Source: Alphaproteobacteria bacterium
GTDB taxonomy: Bacteria; Pseudomonadota; Alphaproteobacteria; Thalassobaculales; Thalassobaculaceae
DNA: 39,511 nucleotides
NCBI GenBank assembly: GCA_013203465.1
Contig: JABMNR010000129.1
Coordinates: 1-39,511, forward strand
Direction: 5' to 3'
In this document: piece by piece, positions 1-8,644 of the stretch
Position numbering within the stretch: the stretch's first letter is position 1
Layout of the letters: every line of letters begins with the position of its first letter
Program-made: the position numbers and the translations under genes
The notes under the pieces: generated by a model
Databases searched by the model: none
What the model was told of the DNA's origin: nothing
What the model saw: only the letters and a program-made list of their open reading frames with translations

Positions 1-98
1 ATACCGATCCGAGGCACACTTTTTGGGTTGGGAGGATCTCATATGGAGAATCTCGGTTCAGGGAATGCCGGCGTTCTGCTCGAAATCTCAAAACCTAC

Positions 99-371
99 TT
101 AGTTCAGGGCGTCCTTGAGGCCCTTGCCAGCCTTGAATTTCGGCTGCTTCGATGCTGGAATCTTGATCTTTTCGCCAGTCCGCGGGTTGCGGCCCTCGCT
201 AGCGGCGCGATCGGCAACCGAGAAGGTGCCAAAACCGACCAGGCGAACGTCGTCGCCCTTCTTGAGAGCGCTGGTCACACTATCCAAAACCGAGTCGACA
301 GCTTTCGCGGCATCCGCTTTGGAAATACCCGCGTCGTCAGCGACCGCGGCAACGAGATCGTTTTTGTTCAC
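99..371 (-). CDS. hupB: HU-family nucleoid DNA-binding protein
   Basis: This 90-residue protein has the full length and layout of a bacterial HU subunit: an N-terminal helical dimerisation part beginning MNKNDLVAAVADDAG, then the beta-arm signature GRNPRTGEKIKIPAS at about residues 60-75, then a short C-terminal helix. HU dimers bend and compact DNA without strong sequence preference and help replication, recombination and transcription. The start codon is GTG, preceded by a G-rich stretch (GGGGGG) five bases upstream that can serve as the ribosome binding site. The gene lies downstream of lon on the same strand, behind a terminator, so it probably uses its own promoter (see 435-463). HU following lon is a common proteobacterial arrangement. 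IHF is less likely because the sequence is clearly of the HU type. The 98 bases downstream show no convincing gene or terminator. Confidence 0.96.
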   Translation of the reverse strand: MNKNDLVAAVADDAGISKADAAKAVDSVLDSVTSALKKGDDVRLVGFGTFSVADRAASEGRNPRTGEKIKIPASKQPKFKAGKGLKDALN

Positions 372-434
372 GTTAGCCCCCCAATGTGGCGACAGGAAAA
401 TTCAGGCGCCGTCTAGGCAGCGCTTAGAGAGGGA

Positions 435-463
435 CTTTAAAACGGTGTTTCTCCATGCGTCAA
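435..463 (-). promoter_or_regulatory. Candidate sigma70 promoter of hupB
   Basis: Reading the minus strand, TTGACG (458-463) is followed after exactly 17 bases by TTAAAG (435-440). The -35 element is near consensus and the -10 is weaker. Transcription would begin near 428, giving a leader of about 57 bases before the hupB GTG. It lies between the lon terminator and hupB, where an independent promoter is expected. This is pattern matching only. Confidence 0.42.
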
Positions 464-540
464 TCACTGAGAGCCTCAAAAACCAAGGTTTTCTCCCGGG
501 TTTCCCTCTTGACTCGGCGTATAAGGTCTCTTTGGACACA

Positions 541-580
541 CAAAACGCAAAGCGGCCGCTCCCCTGAGGAAGCGACCGCC
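541..580 (-). terminator. Rho-independent terminator after lon
   Basis: On the minus strand a nine-base-pair stem (571-579 pairing with 552-560, one G-U pair) encloses a ten-base loop. It is followed by a T-rich run, TTTGCGTTTTG (541-551). It sits 30 bases past the lon stop codon and separates lon from hupB. Confidence 0.72.
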
Positions 581-608
581 ACACATACACGCGAAAAAAC
601 GCGATCGA

Positions 609-3026
609 TCAATGGGTGATCACGCCTTCCACCCCCTCGCCCTTGGTCGCCGGTGCCGGGACCTCGATGCCGTCCTCCGCCTTCGATTCGAGCGCGGCCA
701 AATCGATCGGTACCGGCTGACTTACAAGCGCATGAGCGATTACCTCATCCACCGTCGAGACCGGGATGATTTTCATGTTGCGCTTCACGTTGTCGGGAAT
801 CTCCGCGAGATCCTTCTCGTTGTCCTTCGGGATCAGCACCAGTTTCAAGCCGCCACGCAAGGCCGCCAGCAGTTTCTCCTTCAACCCGCCAATCGGCAGC
901 ACCCGGCCTCGAAGGGTGATCTCGCCGGTCATCGCCACGTCCCGGCGCACCGGAATCCCGGTCAACACCGACACGATCGACGTTGCCATGGCGACGCCGG
1001 CTGATGGGCCGTCCTTCGGGGTTGCACCTTCGGGGACGTGAACGTGGATATCCCGATTTTCAAACATCTTAGGTAGAACGCCGAACACCAGAGACCGCGA
1101 CTTCACAAAGGACTCGGCCGCTTGGACCGATTCCTTCATCACGTCGCCAAGCTTGCCCGTGGAGGTAATCTTACCCTTGCCCGGCAGGGTCAGGGCCTCG
1201 ATCGACAGCAACTCGCCGCCAACCTCAGTCCAGGCCAACCCGGTTGTCACGCCGACCAGATCGGTCTCCTCGACCTCGCCAAAGCGGAACTTCCGCACGC
1301 CCGAGAATTTTTCCAGGTTGCGGCGGGTGACCCGCACCTGTTTGCGGCCGTGCTGGATGATCTCCTTGACCGATTTACGTGCCAGATTGGCAAGCTCGCG
1401 CTCCAGATTTCGAACCCCCGCCTCGCGGGTGTAGTAACGAATAATGTCACGCAACGCGTCCTCTGAGATCGACCACTCGCCCTCACGCAGACCGTGCTCC
1501 TGGACCTGCTTGGCGATCAGGTGCCGCTTGGCGATCTCCACCTTCTCGTCCTCGGTGTAACCGGACAGCCGGATGGTCTCCATGCGGTCCAGCAACGGTT
1601 GCGGCATCCGCAAGGTGTTGGCCGTGGTCACGAACATCACGTCCGACAGGTCGTAATCGACCTCCAGATAGTGATCCTGGAAGGTATTGTTCTGCTCCGG
1701 GTCGAGAACCTCCAGCAAGGCCGACGACGGGTCGCCACGATAGTCCTGGCCGAGCTTGTCGATCTCGTCGAGCAGGAACAGCGGGTTCGAGGCCTTGGCC
1801 TTTTTCATTCCCTGAATGATCTTACCCGGCAGGGCGCCGATATAGGTGCGTCGGTGACCACGGATCTCAGCCTCGTCCCGCACACCGCCCAGGGACATGC
1901 GCACAAAACTGCGCCCCGTCGCCCGCGCGATCGATTTGCCAAGCGATGTCTTGCCAACGCCGGGTGGGCCAACCAGACACAAGATCGGTCCTTTCACCTT
2001 GCCGACGCGTGTTTGCACCGCGAGGTATTCCAGGATCCGCTCCTTCACCTTCTCCAGACCGTAATGGTCGGCGTCGAGCACCGTCTCGGCGTGATGGAGG
2101 TCCTTCTTGGTCTTGGAACGCTTTTTCCACGGGATGCCGACCAACCAGTCGAGATAGTTGCGCACCACCGTCGCCTCGGCCGACATCGGGCTCATGTTGC
2201 GCAGTTTCTTCAACTCCTGCTGCGCCTTCTCCCGCGCCTCCTTCGACAGCTTGGTCTTGCGGATTTGCTCCTCAAGCTCCTGCAAGTCGTCGCGCGCATC
2301 TTCGTTCTCGCCGAGTTCCTTCTGAATCGCCTTCATCTGCTCGTTCAAATAATACTCGCGCTGGGTCTTCTCCATCTGACGTTTGACCCGGCCGCGAATG
2401 CGCTTCTCCACCTGAAGCACGCCGATCTCGCCTTCCATGAAGCCATAAATCCGCTCCAACCGCGGGACCACGCCGGCGGCGTCGAGCAGTTCCTGCTTGT
2501 CAGCGATCTTGAGATTGAGATGCGATGCGATGGTGTCGGCGAGCTTTGCTGGCTCGTCGATCTGATTCAACGACACCAGCACCTCGGGCGGAATCTTCTT
2601 GTTGAGCTTGATGTACTGCTCGAACTGGGCAACGACCGTGCGCGACAACGCCTCAAGTTCCTGTTCGTCGCCCAACTCCTCCTCGATCTCCTCGGCCTCG
2701 GCTTCGAAGAACGTATCGGTCGCGGTGTACCGCAAAATCCGAGCGCGGCGCCCACCCTCGACCAGCACCTTGACGGTGCCGTCAGGCAGTTTCAGGAGCT
2801 GTAGAACAGTCCCGACGGTACCAACCTGATAGATATCGTCGGGAGCGGGATCGTCATCTGTCGCGTCCTTCTGTGTCACCAGAAGGATTTTCTTGTCGTC
2901 CTGCATCACGTCTTCCAGCGCGCGCACCGACTTATCGCGCCCGACGAAGAGCGGCACGATCATATGCGGGAAGACGACAATGTCGCGGAGAGGAAGGACC
3001 GGGTAGATCTCGGTTCCATCAGTCAC
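609..3026 (-). CDS. lon: ATP-dependent protease La (Lon)
   Basis: Lon is a soluble homo-oligomeric AAA+ serine protease that unfolds and degrades damaged and regulatory proteins. From the start chosen here (805 residues) the order is: N-terminal substrate-binding domain (about 1-200), coiled coil (200-300), ATPase with Walker A GPPGVGKT (353-360) and Walker B LFLLDE (416-421), then the protease domain with catalytic Ser675 in PKDGPSAG and Lys716 in GGLKEK. This closely matches E. coli Lon (S679/K722). The frame is open nine codons further, to a GTG at 3053. The GTG at 3026 is preferred because TGAGG lies nine bases ahead of it and because the protein then begins [15 protein letters not shown], as in relatives. 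It follows clpX on the same strand with 138 bases between, which hold a possible heat-shock promoter. A terminator lies downstream. Confidence 0.97.
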   Translation of the reverse strand: MTDGTEIYPVLPLRDIVVFPHMIVPLFVGRDKSVRALEDVMQDDKKILLVTQKDATDDDPAPDDIYQVGTVGTVLQLLKLPDGTVKVLVEGGRRARILRYTATDTFFEAEAEEIEEELGDEQELEALSRTVVAQFEQYIKLNKKIPPEVLVSLNQIDEPAKLADTIASHLNLKIADKQELLDAAGVVPRLERIYGFMEGEIGVLQVEKRIRGRVKRQMEKTQREYYLNEQMKAIQKELGENEDARDDLQELEEQIRKTKLSKEAREKAQQELKKLRNMSPMSAEATVVRNYLDWLVGIPWKKRSKTKKDLHHAETVLDADHYGLEKVKERILEYLAVQTRVGKVKGPILCLVGPPGVGKTSLGKSIARATGRSFVRMSLGGVRDEAEIRGHRRTYIGALPGKIIQGMKKAKASNPLFLLDEIDKLGQDYRGDPSSALLEVLDPEQNNTFQDHYLEVDYDLSDVMFVTTANTLRMPQPLLDRMETIRLSGYTEDEKVEIAKRHLIAKQVQEHGLREGEWSISEDALRDIIRYYTREAGVRNLERELANLARKSVKEIIQHGRKQVRVTRRNLEKFSGVRKFRFGEVEETDLVGVTTGLAWTEVGGELLSIEALTLPGKGKITSTGKLGDVMKESVQAAESFVKSRSLVFGVLPKMFENRDIHVHVPEGATPKDGPSAGVAMATSIVSVLTGIPVRRDVAMTGEITLRGRVLPIGGLKEKLLAALRGGLKLVLIPKDNEKDLAEIPDNVKRNMKIIPVSTVDEVIAHALVSQPVPIDLAALESKAEDGIEVPAPATKGEGVEGVITH

Positions 3027-3088
3027 GTCAGCTGGCCTCAAAACAAGCGCCACCCCCGTCCGAAGAACTCCGTGTCACGCAGGGCGGG

Positions 3089-3116
3089 GGATGGGACCCT
3101 GCGCACCTTATACAAG
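3089..3116 (-). promoter_or_regulatory. Possible RpoH-type heat-shock promoter for lon
   Basis: On the minus strand CTTGTA (3111-3116) is followed 14 bases later by TCCCATCC (3089-3096). This resembles the sigma32 pattern CTTGAA / CCCCATNT with acceptable spacing, 60-90 bases upstream of the lon start. lon is a heat-shock gene in many proteobacteria, so the site is plausible, but the match is partial. Confidence 0.3.
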
Positions 3117-3164
3117 TGGCGTTCGCCCCCCGCCAATCAAGGCGAACGGTCGTACAAAGCGTAA

Positions 3165-4439
3165 TCACGCGCCCGTGCTGACGTCCTCGCGCCGATCGGC
3201 ATGGACCATGATGGGTTTGGCGCCGTTTTCGACGACATCGCCGTTAATGATAATCTCCTCGACATCCTCGAGGCTCGGCAAGTCGTACATCGGATCGAGC
3301 AGGATGTTTTCCATGATCGATCGCAGACCTCGGGCGCCGGTCTTTCGCTCGACCGCCTTCTTCGCGATCGCGGACAACGCATCCTCACGGAATTCGAGGC
3401 GTACATCCTCCATCTCGAAGAGCCGCTGATACTGTTTCACCAGGGCGTTCTTCGGTTTGGTCAGGATGTCGATCAACGCGTCTTGCTCAAGGTCCTCTAG
3501 CGTGGCGATCACCGGCAGGCGACCGACGAATTCAGGGATCAGGCCGAATTTCAGCAAATCTTCCGGCTCCACCTCACGCAGCACCTCGCCGGTACGGCGG
3601 TCGTCGGGGGAGCGGACATCGGCGCCAAAGCCGATCGACGATCCCTTCGACCGGTTGGAGATGATCTTTTCCAGACCGGAGAACGCTCCGCCGCAGATGA
3701 ACAAGATGTTGGTGGTGTCGACCTGCAGGAACTCCTGCTGCGGGTGCTTCCGCCCACCTTGGGGCGGCACGCTGGCAACGGTGCCTTCCATGATCTTCAG
3801 CAACGCCTGCTGCACACCTTCACCCGACACGTCCCGCGTGATCGACGGGTTGTCGGACTTGCGGCTGATCTTGTCGACCTCGTCGATGTAGACGATGCCG
3901 CGCTGTGCCCGTTCGACATTGTAGTCGGCCGATTGCAACAGCTTCAGGATGATGTTCTCGACATCCTCGCCAACATACCCGGCCTCGGTCAGCGTGGTCG
4001 CGTCCGCCATGGTAAACGGCACGTCGATGATCCGCGCCAGGGTCTGGGCCAGCAAGGTCTTGCCACACCCTGTTGGGCCGACCAGCAAGATGTTCGACTT
4101 GGCGAGTTCGACGTCGTTGCTCTTCTGGCCGTGGGCGAGACGTTTGTAATGATTGTGCACCGCCACCGACAGGATGCGCTTGGCCTGCCCCTGCCCGATC
4201 ACGTAATCGTCGAGCACCTGGCAGATGTCGGCGGGAGTCGGTACCCCGTCGCGCGACTTCACCAGAGTCGTCTTGTGCTCCTCGCGGATGATGTCCATGC
4301 ACAGCTCAACGCATTCATCGCAGATGAATACCGTCGGCCCCGCGATGAGCTTGCGAACCTCGTGCTGACTTTTCCCGCAGAAAGAGCAGTAGAGCGTATT
4401 TTTTGAATCGCTCGTGCCGCCGCTACCGGACTTGCTCAT
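3165..4439 (-). CDS. clpX: ATP-dependent Clp protease ATP-binding subunit ClpX
   Basis: ClpX is the AAA+ hexamer that recognises tagged or specific substrates, unfolds them and feeds them into ClpP. All expected parts are visible in 424 residues: the N-terminal C4 zinc-binding domain (Cys18, Cys21, Cys40, Cys43), Walker A GPTGCGKT (121-128), the pore loop GYVG (154-157), Walker B IVYIDE (182-187), and the IGF loop (269-271) that docks onto ClpP. The length equals the family norm. It lies 143 bases downstream of clpP in the same direction. That spacer is large enough for its own promoter, but I see no clear one. A weak AGGG sits about ten bases before the ATG. Confidence 0.98.
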   Translation of the reverse strand: MSKSGSGGTSDSKNTLYCSFCGKSQHEVRKLIAGPTVFICDECVELCMDIIREEHKTTLVKSRDGVPTPADICQVLDDYVIGQGQAKRILSVAVHNHYKRLAHGQKSNDVELAKSNILLVGPTGCGKTLLAQTLARIIDVPFTMADATTLTEAGYVGEDVENIILKLLQSADYNVERAQRGIVYIDEVDKISRKSDNPSITRDVSGEGVQQALLKIMEGTVASVPPQGGRKHPQQEFLQVDTTNILFICGGAFSGLEKIISNRSKGSSIGFGADVRSPDDRRTGEVLREVEPEDLLKFGLIPEFVGRLPVIATLEDLEQDALIDILTKPKNALVKQYQRLFEMEDVRLEFREDALSAIAKKAVERKTGARGLRSIMENILLDPMYDLPSLEDVEEIIINGDVVENGAKPIMVHADRREDVSTGA

Positions 4440-4582
4440 GATGTTACGGCCCTGACCGTCTGATCTACCGGGTTCATGTTAGCCGCCCACTTTCGCCAGC
4501 GACAATGCGTAATACCACCCCAACCGGTAAAAAATCCTTAATCGGCACACGGACGCGGGTGATCGTGGGTATATAACACGCC

Positions 4583-5221
4583 TCAGGTGGTCGTGGCTTC
4601 GTCGTCCGGAACCGGGCGTTTCTCGATCACCTCGTCGATCAACCCGAACTTCTTGGCGTCTTCGGCTGTCAGGAAATTGTCGCGGTCCATGCCCTTTTCG
4701 ATCTCCTCGATCGGCCGACCTGTGTGTTTGACATAGATTTCGTTAAGGCGCGCGCGCGTCGCCAGGATTTCCTTAGCGTGAATTTCGATGTCCGCGGCTT
4801 GTCCCTGAAAACCGCCCGACGGCTGATGAATCATCACCTTGGCGTTCGGCAGGCAATACCGCTTGCCCGGCGCCCCGGCCGCAAGCAGCAGCGAGCCCAT
4901 GGAGGCTGCATGCCCGATACAAACCGTTGAAACCTCGGGGCGGATGTATTCCATGGTGTCATACATCGCCAGACCGGAGGTGACGATGCCTCCCGGCGAG
5001 TTGATGTACATGGAGATATCCTTCTTTGGATTCTCGGATTCAAGGAACAACAACTGCGCGCACACCACGCTGGAGATCGCGTCGTTGATCGGCCCCATGA
5101 CGAAGATGATCCGCTCCTTGAGGAGCCGCGAGTAGATGTCGTAGGCGCGCTCTCCCCGGTTGGTCTGCTCGACCACCATCGGAACCAGGGCGTTCATCGA
5201 GATATCGGCCAGGTTGGCCAT
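4583..5221 (-). CDS. clpP: ATP-dependent Clp protease proteolytic subunit ClpP
   Basis: ClpP forms the barrel-shaped tetradecameric serine peptidase that degrades proteins delivered by ClpX or ClpA. The 212-residue protein carries the catalytic triad: Ser107 in GHAASMGS, His132 in MIHQPSGG and Asp181 in MDRDNF. The first residues ([20 protein letters not shown]) fit a short propeptide. The start ATG is supported by GAGGAAGG about nine bases upstream. It lies between trigger factor and clpX on the same strand, in the order tig-clpP-clpX-lon-hupB typical of proteobacteria. The acidic C-terminal tail is unremarkable. Confidence 0.98.
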   Translation of the reverse strand: MANLADISMNALVPMVVEQTNRGERAYDIYSRLLKERIIFVMGPINDAISSVVCAQLLFLESENPKKDISMYINSPGGIVTSGLAMYDTMEYIRPEVSTVCIGHAASMGSLLLAAGAPGKRYCLPNAKVMIHQPSGGFQGQAADIEIHAKEILATRARLNEIYVKHTGRPIEEIEKGMDRDNFLTAEDAKKFGLIDEVIEKRPVPDDEATTT

Positions 5222-5321
5222 CGTTAACGTCCTTCCTCATCGGTGCTCGGGATTCGATCCCGCGTCACGAATATGGCAATACCGCGTCCGCTGTACCAGC
5301 CCCGCGATCCAATCTAGACCC

Positions 5322-6905
5322 TTAGCTCTCCTTACCCTTGTCGGCGTCGGCCTTTTTCGCCTTCGGTTTTGCCTTGGCCTTAGGCGTCGCCTTGGAGTCG
5401 GTGTCCTCCGATTTAGCCCCCGACTTTGCCTTGGCGGTTGGTTTCGCCGCCGCCTTCGGCTTTGGCTTCTCCTCGCCATCGGCCGGTGCTTCGTCGGCGT
5501 CCGGGTCGGCGAACAACGCCTCGGCGCTCACGATCGTATCGGTAACCTTAGCCATTTCGACCATGAAATCGACCACCTTGTCCTCGAACAACGGTGCTCG
5601 AACCTGGGCTAACGCCTGCGGATTCTTCTGGTAGTATTCGAAGACGAACTTCTCCTGCCCCGGGAAGCGGCTGGCCTGTTGCTGGATGGCGCGCTGCACC
5701 TCGTCGTCCGTCACCTGGATACTGTTTTGCCGCCCAACCTCCGACAACAGCAGACCCAGGCGCACCCGACGCGTGGCAATCGAGCGGAACTCAGCGCGAT
5801 CTTCCTCGCTCAGCTTGGCTTCGTCGGCCTCGTGGCCGGCAGCGTGATTGTGATCATCGCCATGATCGTGGTCGTGGTTGTGGTCGTGTTCCTTACCATG
5901 GTCGTGGTCATGATCGTCGGACGCGCCCTTATCGCCCTCGGCATGGTGCACCACCTGATGGACGATGCCACGGTACTCCTCCTCGACCATGCCCGGCGGC
6001 ACGTCAAAGCTGTACTTTTCGGCCAGGGCGTCCAGCAAAGACCGCTTCAGCCGCGCCCGCGAGGCATCGCCGAATTCGCCTTCAATCTGCTCCTTCACCG
6101 CCGCCTTCAGAGCATCCAGCGAGTCCATACCGAACCGCTGAGCGAAGGCGTCGTTGATCTCGACCGGAGCCGGCTCGCGCAATTCCTTGGCGGTGACGGT
6201 GAACACCGCCTCCTTGCCGGCTAGATGCGCCGCCGGGTAATCGGCCGGGAAGGGCACCGGCACGTCCTTGGTCTCGCCGACCGCGATGCCGATCAGCTGT
6301 TCCTCGAAGCCCGGAATGAAACTGTCCGAGCCCAATTCCAAATGATGATCCTGGCCGGCACCGCCTTCGAACACCTCGCCATCGATCTTGCCCTCGAAAT
6401 CGATGACCACGACGTCGCCTGTGGCGGCTGGACGCGCCTTCTCGACCGGGGATGATTCCTTCTGCTGGGACGCCATCCGATCCAGCGCTTCCTTGATCTG
6501 GTCCTCGCCGACCTCGGCCGTCACCCGCTCAAGCGACAGCTTGGCGTAGTCGAGCGTACCGATGTCCGGCATCAGCTCCAGGCTGACCGTGTATTCGAGG
6601 TCCTTGCCTTTATCGTAGGACGTGATCTCGATCCGCGGCTGGCTGGCGACGCGCAGATCGCGCTCCTCCAGGGTCTTTTGCGTGTTCTCGTTTACCGATT
6701 TCTCGATGATCTCGCCCAGCAAAGAGTCGCCGTATCGCTGTCGCAACAGCGACGGCGGCACCTTGCCCGGCCGGAATCCCGGCAGGCTGACCTGTGGTGC
6801 CAGCTCGACCAGGCGGCTGTTCAGCTCGGCGTCAAGCTCGGCCGCTGGGATGATGATCTTGAACTCACGCGTCAGTCCCTCGGCGAGGGTCTCGGTCACT
6901 TCCAT
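5322..6905 (-). CDS. tig: Trigger factor with His/Asp-rich insertion and Lys/Ala-rich tail
   Basis: Trigger factor is the ribosome-associated chaperone and prolyl isomerase that meets nascent chains at the tunnel exit. Beginning at the ATG at 6905 puts the ribosome-docking signature GFRPGK at residues 43-48, exactly as in E. coli, so this start is preferred over the in-frame GTG three codons upstream. The FKBP-type domain spans about residues 150-245 (VVVIDFEGKIDGEVFEGG). The C-terminal substrate-binding arms follow, with the helix ending near VEMAKVTDTIV. Two features are unusual. An insertion at about residues 320-358 has 13 His, largely as HD/HN dipeptides. A roughly 55-residue tail is rich in Lys, Ala and Pro. 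The protein is therefore 527 residues instead of about 430. It heads the clpP-clpX-lon direction and sits 53 bases after tRNA-Leu. Confidence 0.96.
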   Translation of the reverse strand: MEVTETLAEGLTREFKIIIPAAELDAELNSRLVELAPQVSLPGFRPGKVPPSLLRQRYGDSLLGEIIEKSVNENTQKTLEERDLRVASQPRIEITSYDKGKDLEYTVSLELMPDIGTLDYAKLSLERVTAEVGEDQIKEALDRMASQQKESSPVEKARPAATGDVVVIDFEGKIDGEVFEGGAGQDHHLELGSDSFIPGFEEQLIGIAVGETKDVPVPFPADYPAAHLAGKEAVFTVTAKELREPAPVEINDAFAQRFGMDSLDALKAAVKEQIEGEFGDASRARLKRSLLDALAEKYSFDVPPGMVEEEYRGIVHQVVHHAEGDKGASDDHDHDHGKEHDHNHDHDHGDDHNHAAGHEADEAKLSEEDRAEFRSIATRRVRLGLLLSEVGRQNSIQVTDDEVQRAIQQQASRFPGQEKFVFEYYQKNPQALAQVRAPLFEDKVVDFMVEMAKVTDTIVSAEALFADPDADEAPADGEEKPKPKAAAKPTAKAKSGAKSEDTDSKATPKAKAKPKAKKADADKGKES

Positions 6906-6958
6906 GGAACGCACCCGATCGATCTTGGGGGTCAGCCGTCACGACCGGCGCGGCGTCA

Positions 6959-7043
6959 TGGTGCGGGTGGAGGGATTTGAACCCCCAAGGCTTGCGCCAC
7001 TGGAACCTAAATCCAGCGTGTCTACCAATTCCACCACACCCGC
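6959..7043 (-). tRNA. tRNA-Leu (anticodon UAG)
   Basis: The 85-base gene folds as a class II tRNA. The acceptor stem GCGGGTG pairs with CACCCGC. The anticodon stem CTGGA/TCCAG encloses the loop TTTAGGT, giving anticodon UAG, which reads CUA. There is a variable arm and a T-arm with GTTCAAAT. The CCA end is encoded (6959-6961). A candidate promoter lies upstream at 7080-7106. Trigger factor begins 53 bases downstream on the same strand with no terminator between, so read-through into tig is possible. Confidence 0.96.
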
Positions 7044-7079
7044 GCCGGGCCGTGCGCGCCTGTCGTCAGGGAGCGCACT

Positions 7080-7106
7080 GCTATAGGACACCGTCCGCCT
7101 CGTCAA
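7080..7106 (-). promoter_or_regulatory. Candidate promoter of tRNA-Leu
   Basis: On the minus strand TTGACG (7101-7106) precedes TATAGC (7080-7085) with a 15-base spacer, a little short. Transcription would start near 7073, about 30 bases before the mature tRNA 5' end. It also could drive trigger factor by read-through. Confidence 0.4.
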
Positions 7107-7138
7107 CCATGGCAAACTCCGATACCGAGCCCCATGGC

Positions 7139-8569
7139 TCAGCCACGCGCCAGGGTCCGGATCGACGAGGACATGGCGATCCGGCCGGTGTCGGTATACG
7201 CCTCATGATTTCCATCGATGTCCGCGAGTTTGTAGAGGTAATTGATCATCAAGCCGCAGGATTGCGCGAGTCCGTTGCTTGAGAGATCACTCTTCCAGTT
7301 CAACCGCTCCATCCGGGCGCCATTCGACAAGTGAAAATGCGCCACCGGATCGGTGGTGACGCCGGACCGCCGTTTTTCGGTGGTCAGATACTGCGTGGCC
7401 GCGCGCATAACAGGCGCCTTCAGGCTATCGGCCACCGGCGCCTGCTCCCACCATCCTTCGTGACCCAGCGCCCTCGTAATCAAGGCGTGATCCGATACCT
7501 CGTTCCCCGCGTCCAAGGTTTCCGCCAGCGCACGGCGTTCGGCGCTGGACAAAATAGGGCCGACCCCGTCGTCAAGGCGCCCGTCCAGCCATTTCCGAAA
7601 CCCTGGAATGGGCGACAACGTCGCGAACGTCTTGAGGTTCGGCAGCTCCGACTGCAGCAGGTCCACTACCCGTTTGATCAGGAAATTGCCAAAGCTGATC
7701 CCGGCCAGCCCACGCTGCGCGTTGGAGATCGAATAGAAGATCGCGGTGTTGGCCTCTCCCGGGTCGGATGCCGGCGCGTATTCGTCCAGCAAGGCTTGGA
7801 CGTTGTCCGACATGCCGTCAACCAACGCCACTTCAACGAAAATCAGTGGCTCGTCCGGCATATTCGGATGGAAGAACGCGAAACAGCGCCGGTCGGAATC
7901 AAGTCGATTTTTTAAATCATCCCAGGACCGGATGGCATGTACCGCCTCGTAGGCGATCAATTTCTCCAGCAAGGACGCCGGCGCTTCCCAGGTGATCCGC
8001 CGCAGTTCCAACAACCCGACATCGAACCAGGCCGACAACACGGCCTTCAAATCGGCGTCCAGATCGGCCAACTCCGGCGTTTTGCGAGCCAGCGGCAATA
8101 GCTCAGCCCTAAGGTCAACTAAAAACTTAACACCTTCAGGCAGTGCATTGAAGCGCATTAGTAAACGTCGATATCTTGGCACCAACGCTTCCCGAAGAAC
8201 ACGTTCAGCGGTGCGCCGCGTTGCTTCGTTTTGCGCGGCTCTCAGCTCCTCGACCGCAGCCTCGACCTGCTCCTGATCGGTGCCGAACTCAGTCGCCAGC
8301 AAAGCCAAGAACCGTTCCCGTCCGGTCGTGTTTAGCGAGAGATAGGATCGCCCGAGCTCCGCCGCCCGAGCGCGCGCTGACACCTCGCCTCCCAACTCCT
8401 CCAAACAGTCGAGCATGTGCTGGCGGATTTTCACCAAATCGTCGTCCGGCAAATCCGGGCGCAGCGCTCCGGTCAGGTAGTAACGCGTGGAATCGGACAT
8501 GTCGGTCCACGCGGTACGCAAGTTCCGGAGGGTGCGGTTGAGCAGGCTGGTGGCTATCACGTCACTCAT
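7139..8569 (-). CDS. Malonyl-CoA decarboxylase
   Basis: The enzyme decarboxylates malonyl-CoA to acetyl-CoA, either for malonate use or for setting the malonyl-CoA level. The 476-residue protein has an N-terminal helical oligomerisation domain (about 1-150) and a GNAT-like catalytic domain with the family landmarks HPNMPDEPLIF (234-244), YSISNAQRGLAG (279-290) and FHLSNGA (412-418). The Ser in the second block and His413 in the third match the Ser-His pair considered catalytic in this family. Bacterial relatives include rhizobial MatA, but no matB (malonyl-CoA synthetase), matC or matR is visible here, so I do not assign a symbol. It stands alone between tRNA-Leu and prfC. Its start lacks a good ribosome binding site; the nearest is AAGG thirteen bases ahead. 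The 75 bases upstream contain a small palindrome that may be regulatory. Confidence 0.95.
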   Translation of the reverse strand: MSDVIATSLLNRTLRNLRTAWTDMSDSTRYYLTGALRPDLPDDDLVKIRQHMLDCLEELGGEVSARARAAELGRSYLSLNTTGRERFLALLATEFGTDQEQVEAAVEELRAAQNEATRRTAERVLREALVPRYRRLLMRFNALPEGVKFLVDLRAELLPLARKTPELADLDADLKAVLSAWFDVGLLELRRITWEAPASLLEKLIAYEAVHAIRSWDDLKNRLDSDRRCFAFFHPNMPDEPLIFVEVALVDGMSDNVQALLDEYAPASDPGEANTAIFYSISNAQRGLAGISFGNFLIKRVVDLLQSELPNLKTFATLSPIPGFRKWLDGRLDDGVGPILSSAERRALAETLDAGNEVSDHALITRALGHEGWWEQAPVADSLKAPVMRAATQYLTTEKRRSGVTTDPVAHFHLSNGARMERLNWKSDLSSNGLAQSCGLMINYLYKLADIDGNHEAYTDTGRIAMSSSIRTLARG

Positions 8570-8603
8570 GACATTGAGTCTGCCTTGTTGCTCACGTTTG
8601 TGG

Positions 8604-8627
8604 CAATCGATGATTTTGTTACAATCG
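8604..8627. promoter_or_regulatory. Palindrome with flanking direct repeat before malonyl-CoA decarboxylase
   Basis: TTGTTACAA (8616-8624) is a perfect odd-centred palindrome. CAATCG occurs twice, 18 bases apart (8604-8609 and 8622-8627). The element lies in the 75-base gap between the prfC stop and the decarboxylase start, where its regulator could bind. GntR-family MatR controls malonate genes in rhizobia and binds TTGT/ACAA-type palindromes. This one is one base shorter than the form I recall, so the link is speculative. Confidence 0.25.
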
Positions 8628-8644
8628 TTGGATTTTCAGGGGTC

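Noticed and set aside
402-590. Minus-strand open frame of 62 codons between lon and hupB
   Set aside because: It covers the lon terminator and the hupB promoter region, has no recognisable domain and no ribosome binding site.
1494-2804. Long plus-strand open frame (436 codons) opposite lon
   Set aside because: Antisense of a highly conserved gene in GC-rich DNA; Leu/His/Arg-rich composition, no motifs.
5285-5320. Possible promoter just after tig for clpP
   Set aside because: No hexamer pair with acceptable spacing could be found in the 100-base gap; only the ribosome binding site is clear.
5679-6224. Plus-strand open frame with Val/Ile-rich run opposite the trigger factor insertion
   Set aside because: It is the antisense of repetitive HD codons in tig and looks like a membrane helix only for that reason.
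7118-7141. Small hairpin GAGCC/GGCTC at the malonyl-CoA decarboxylase stop codon
   Set aside because: Five base pairs with no T-run after it, so it is not a credible terminator.
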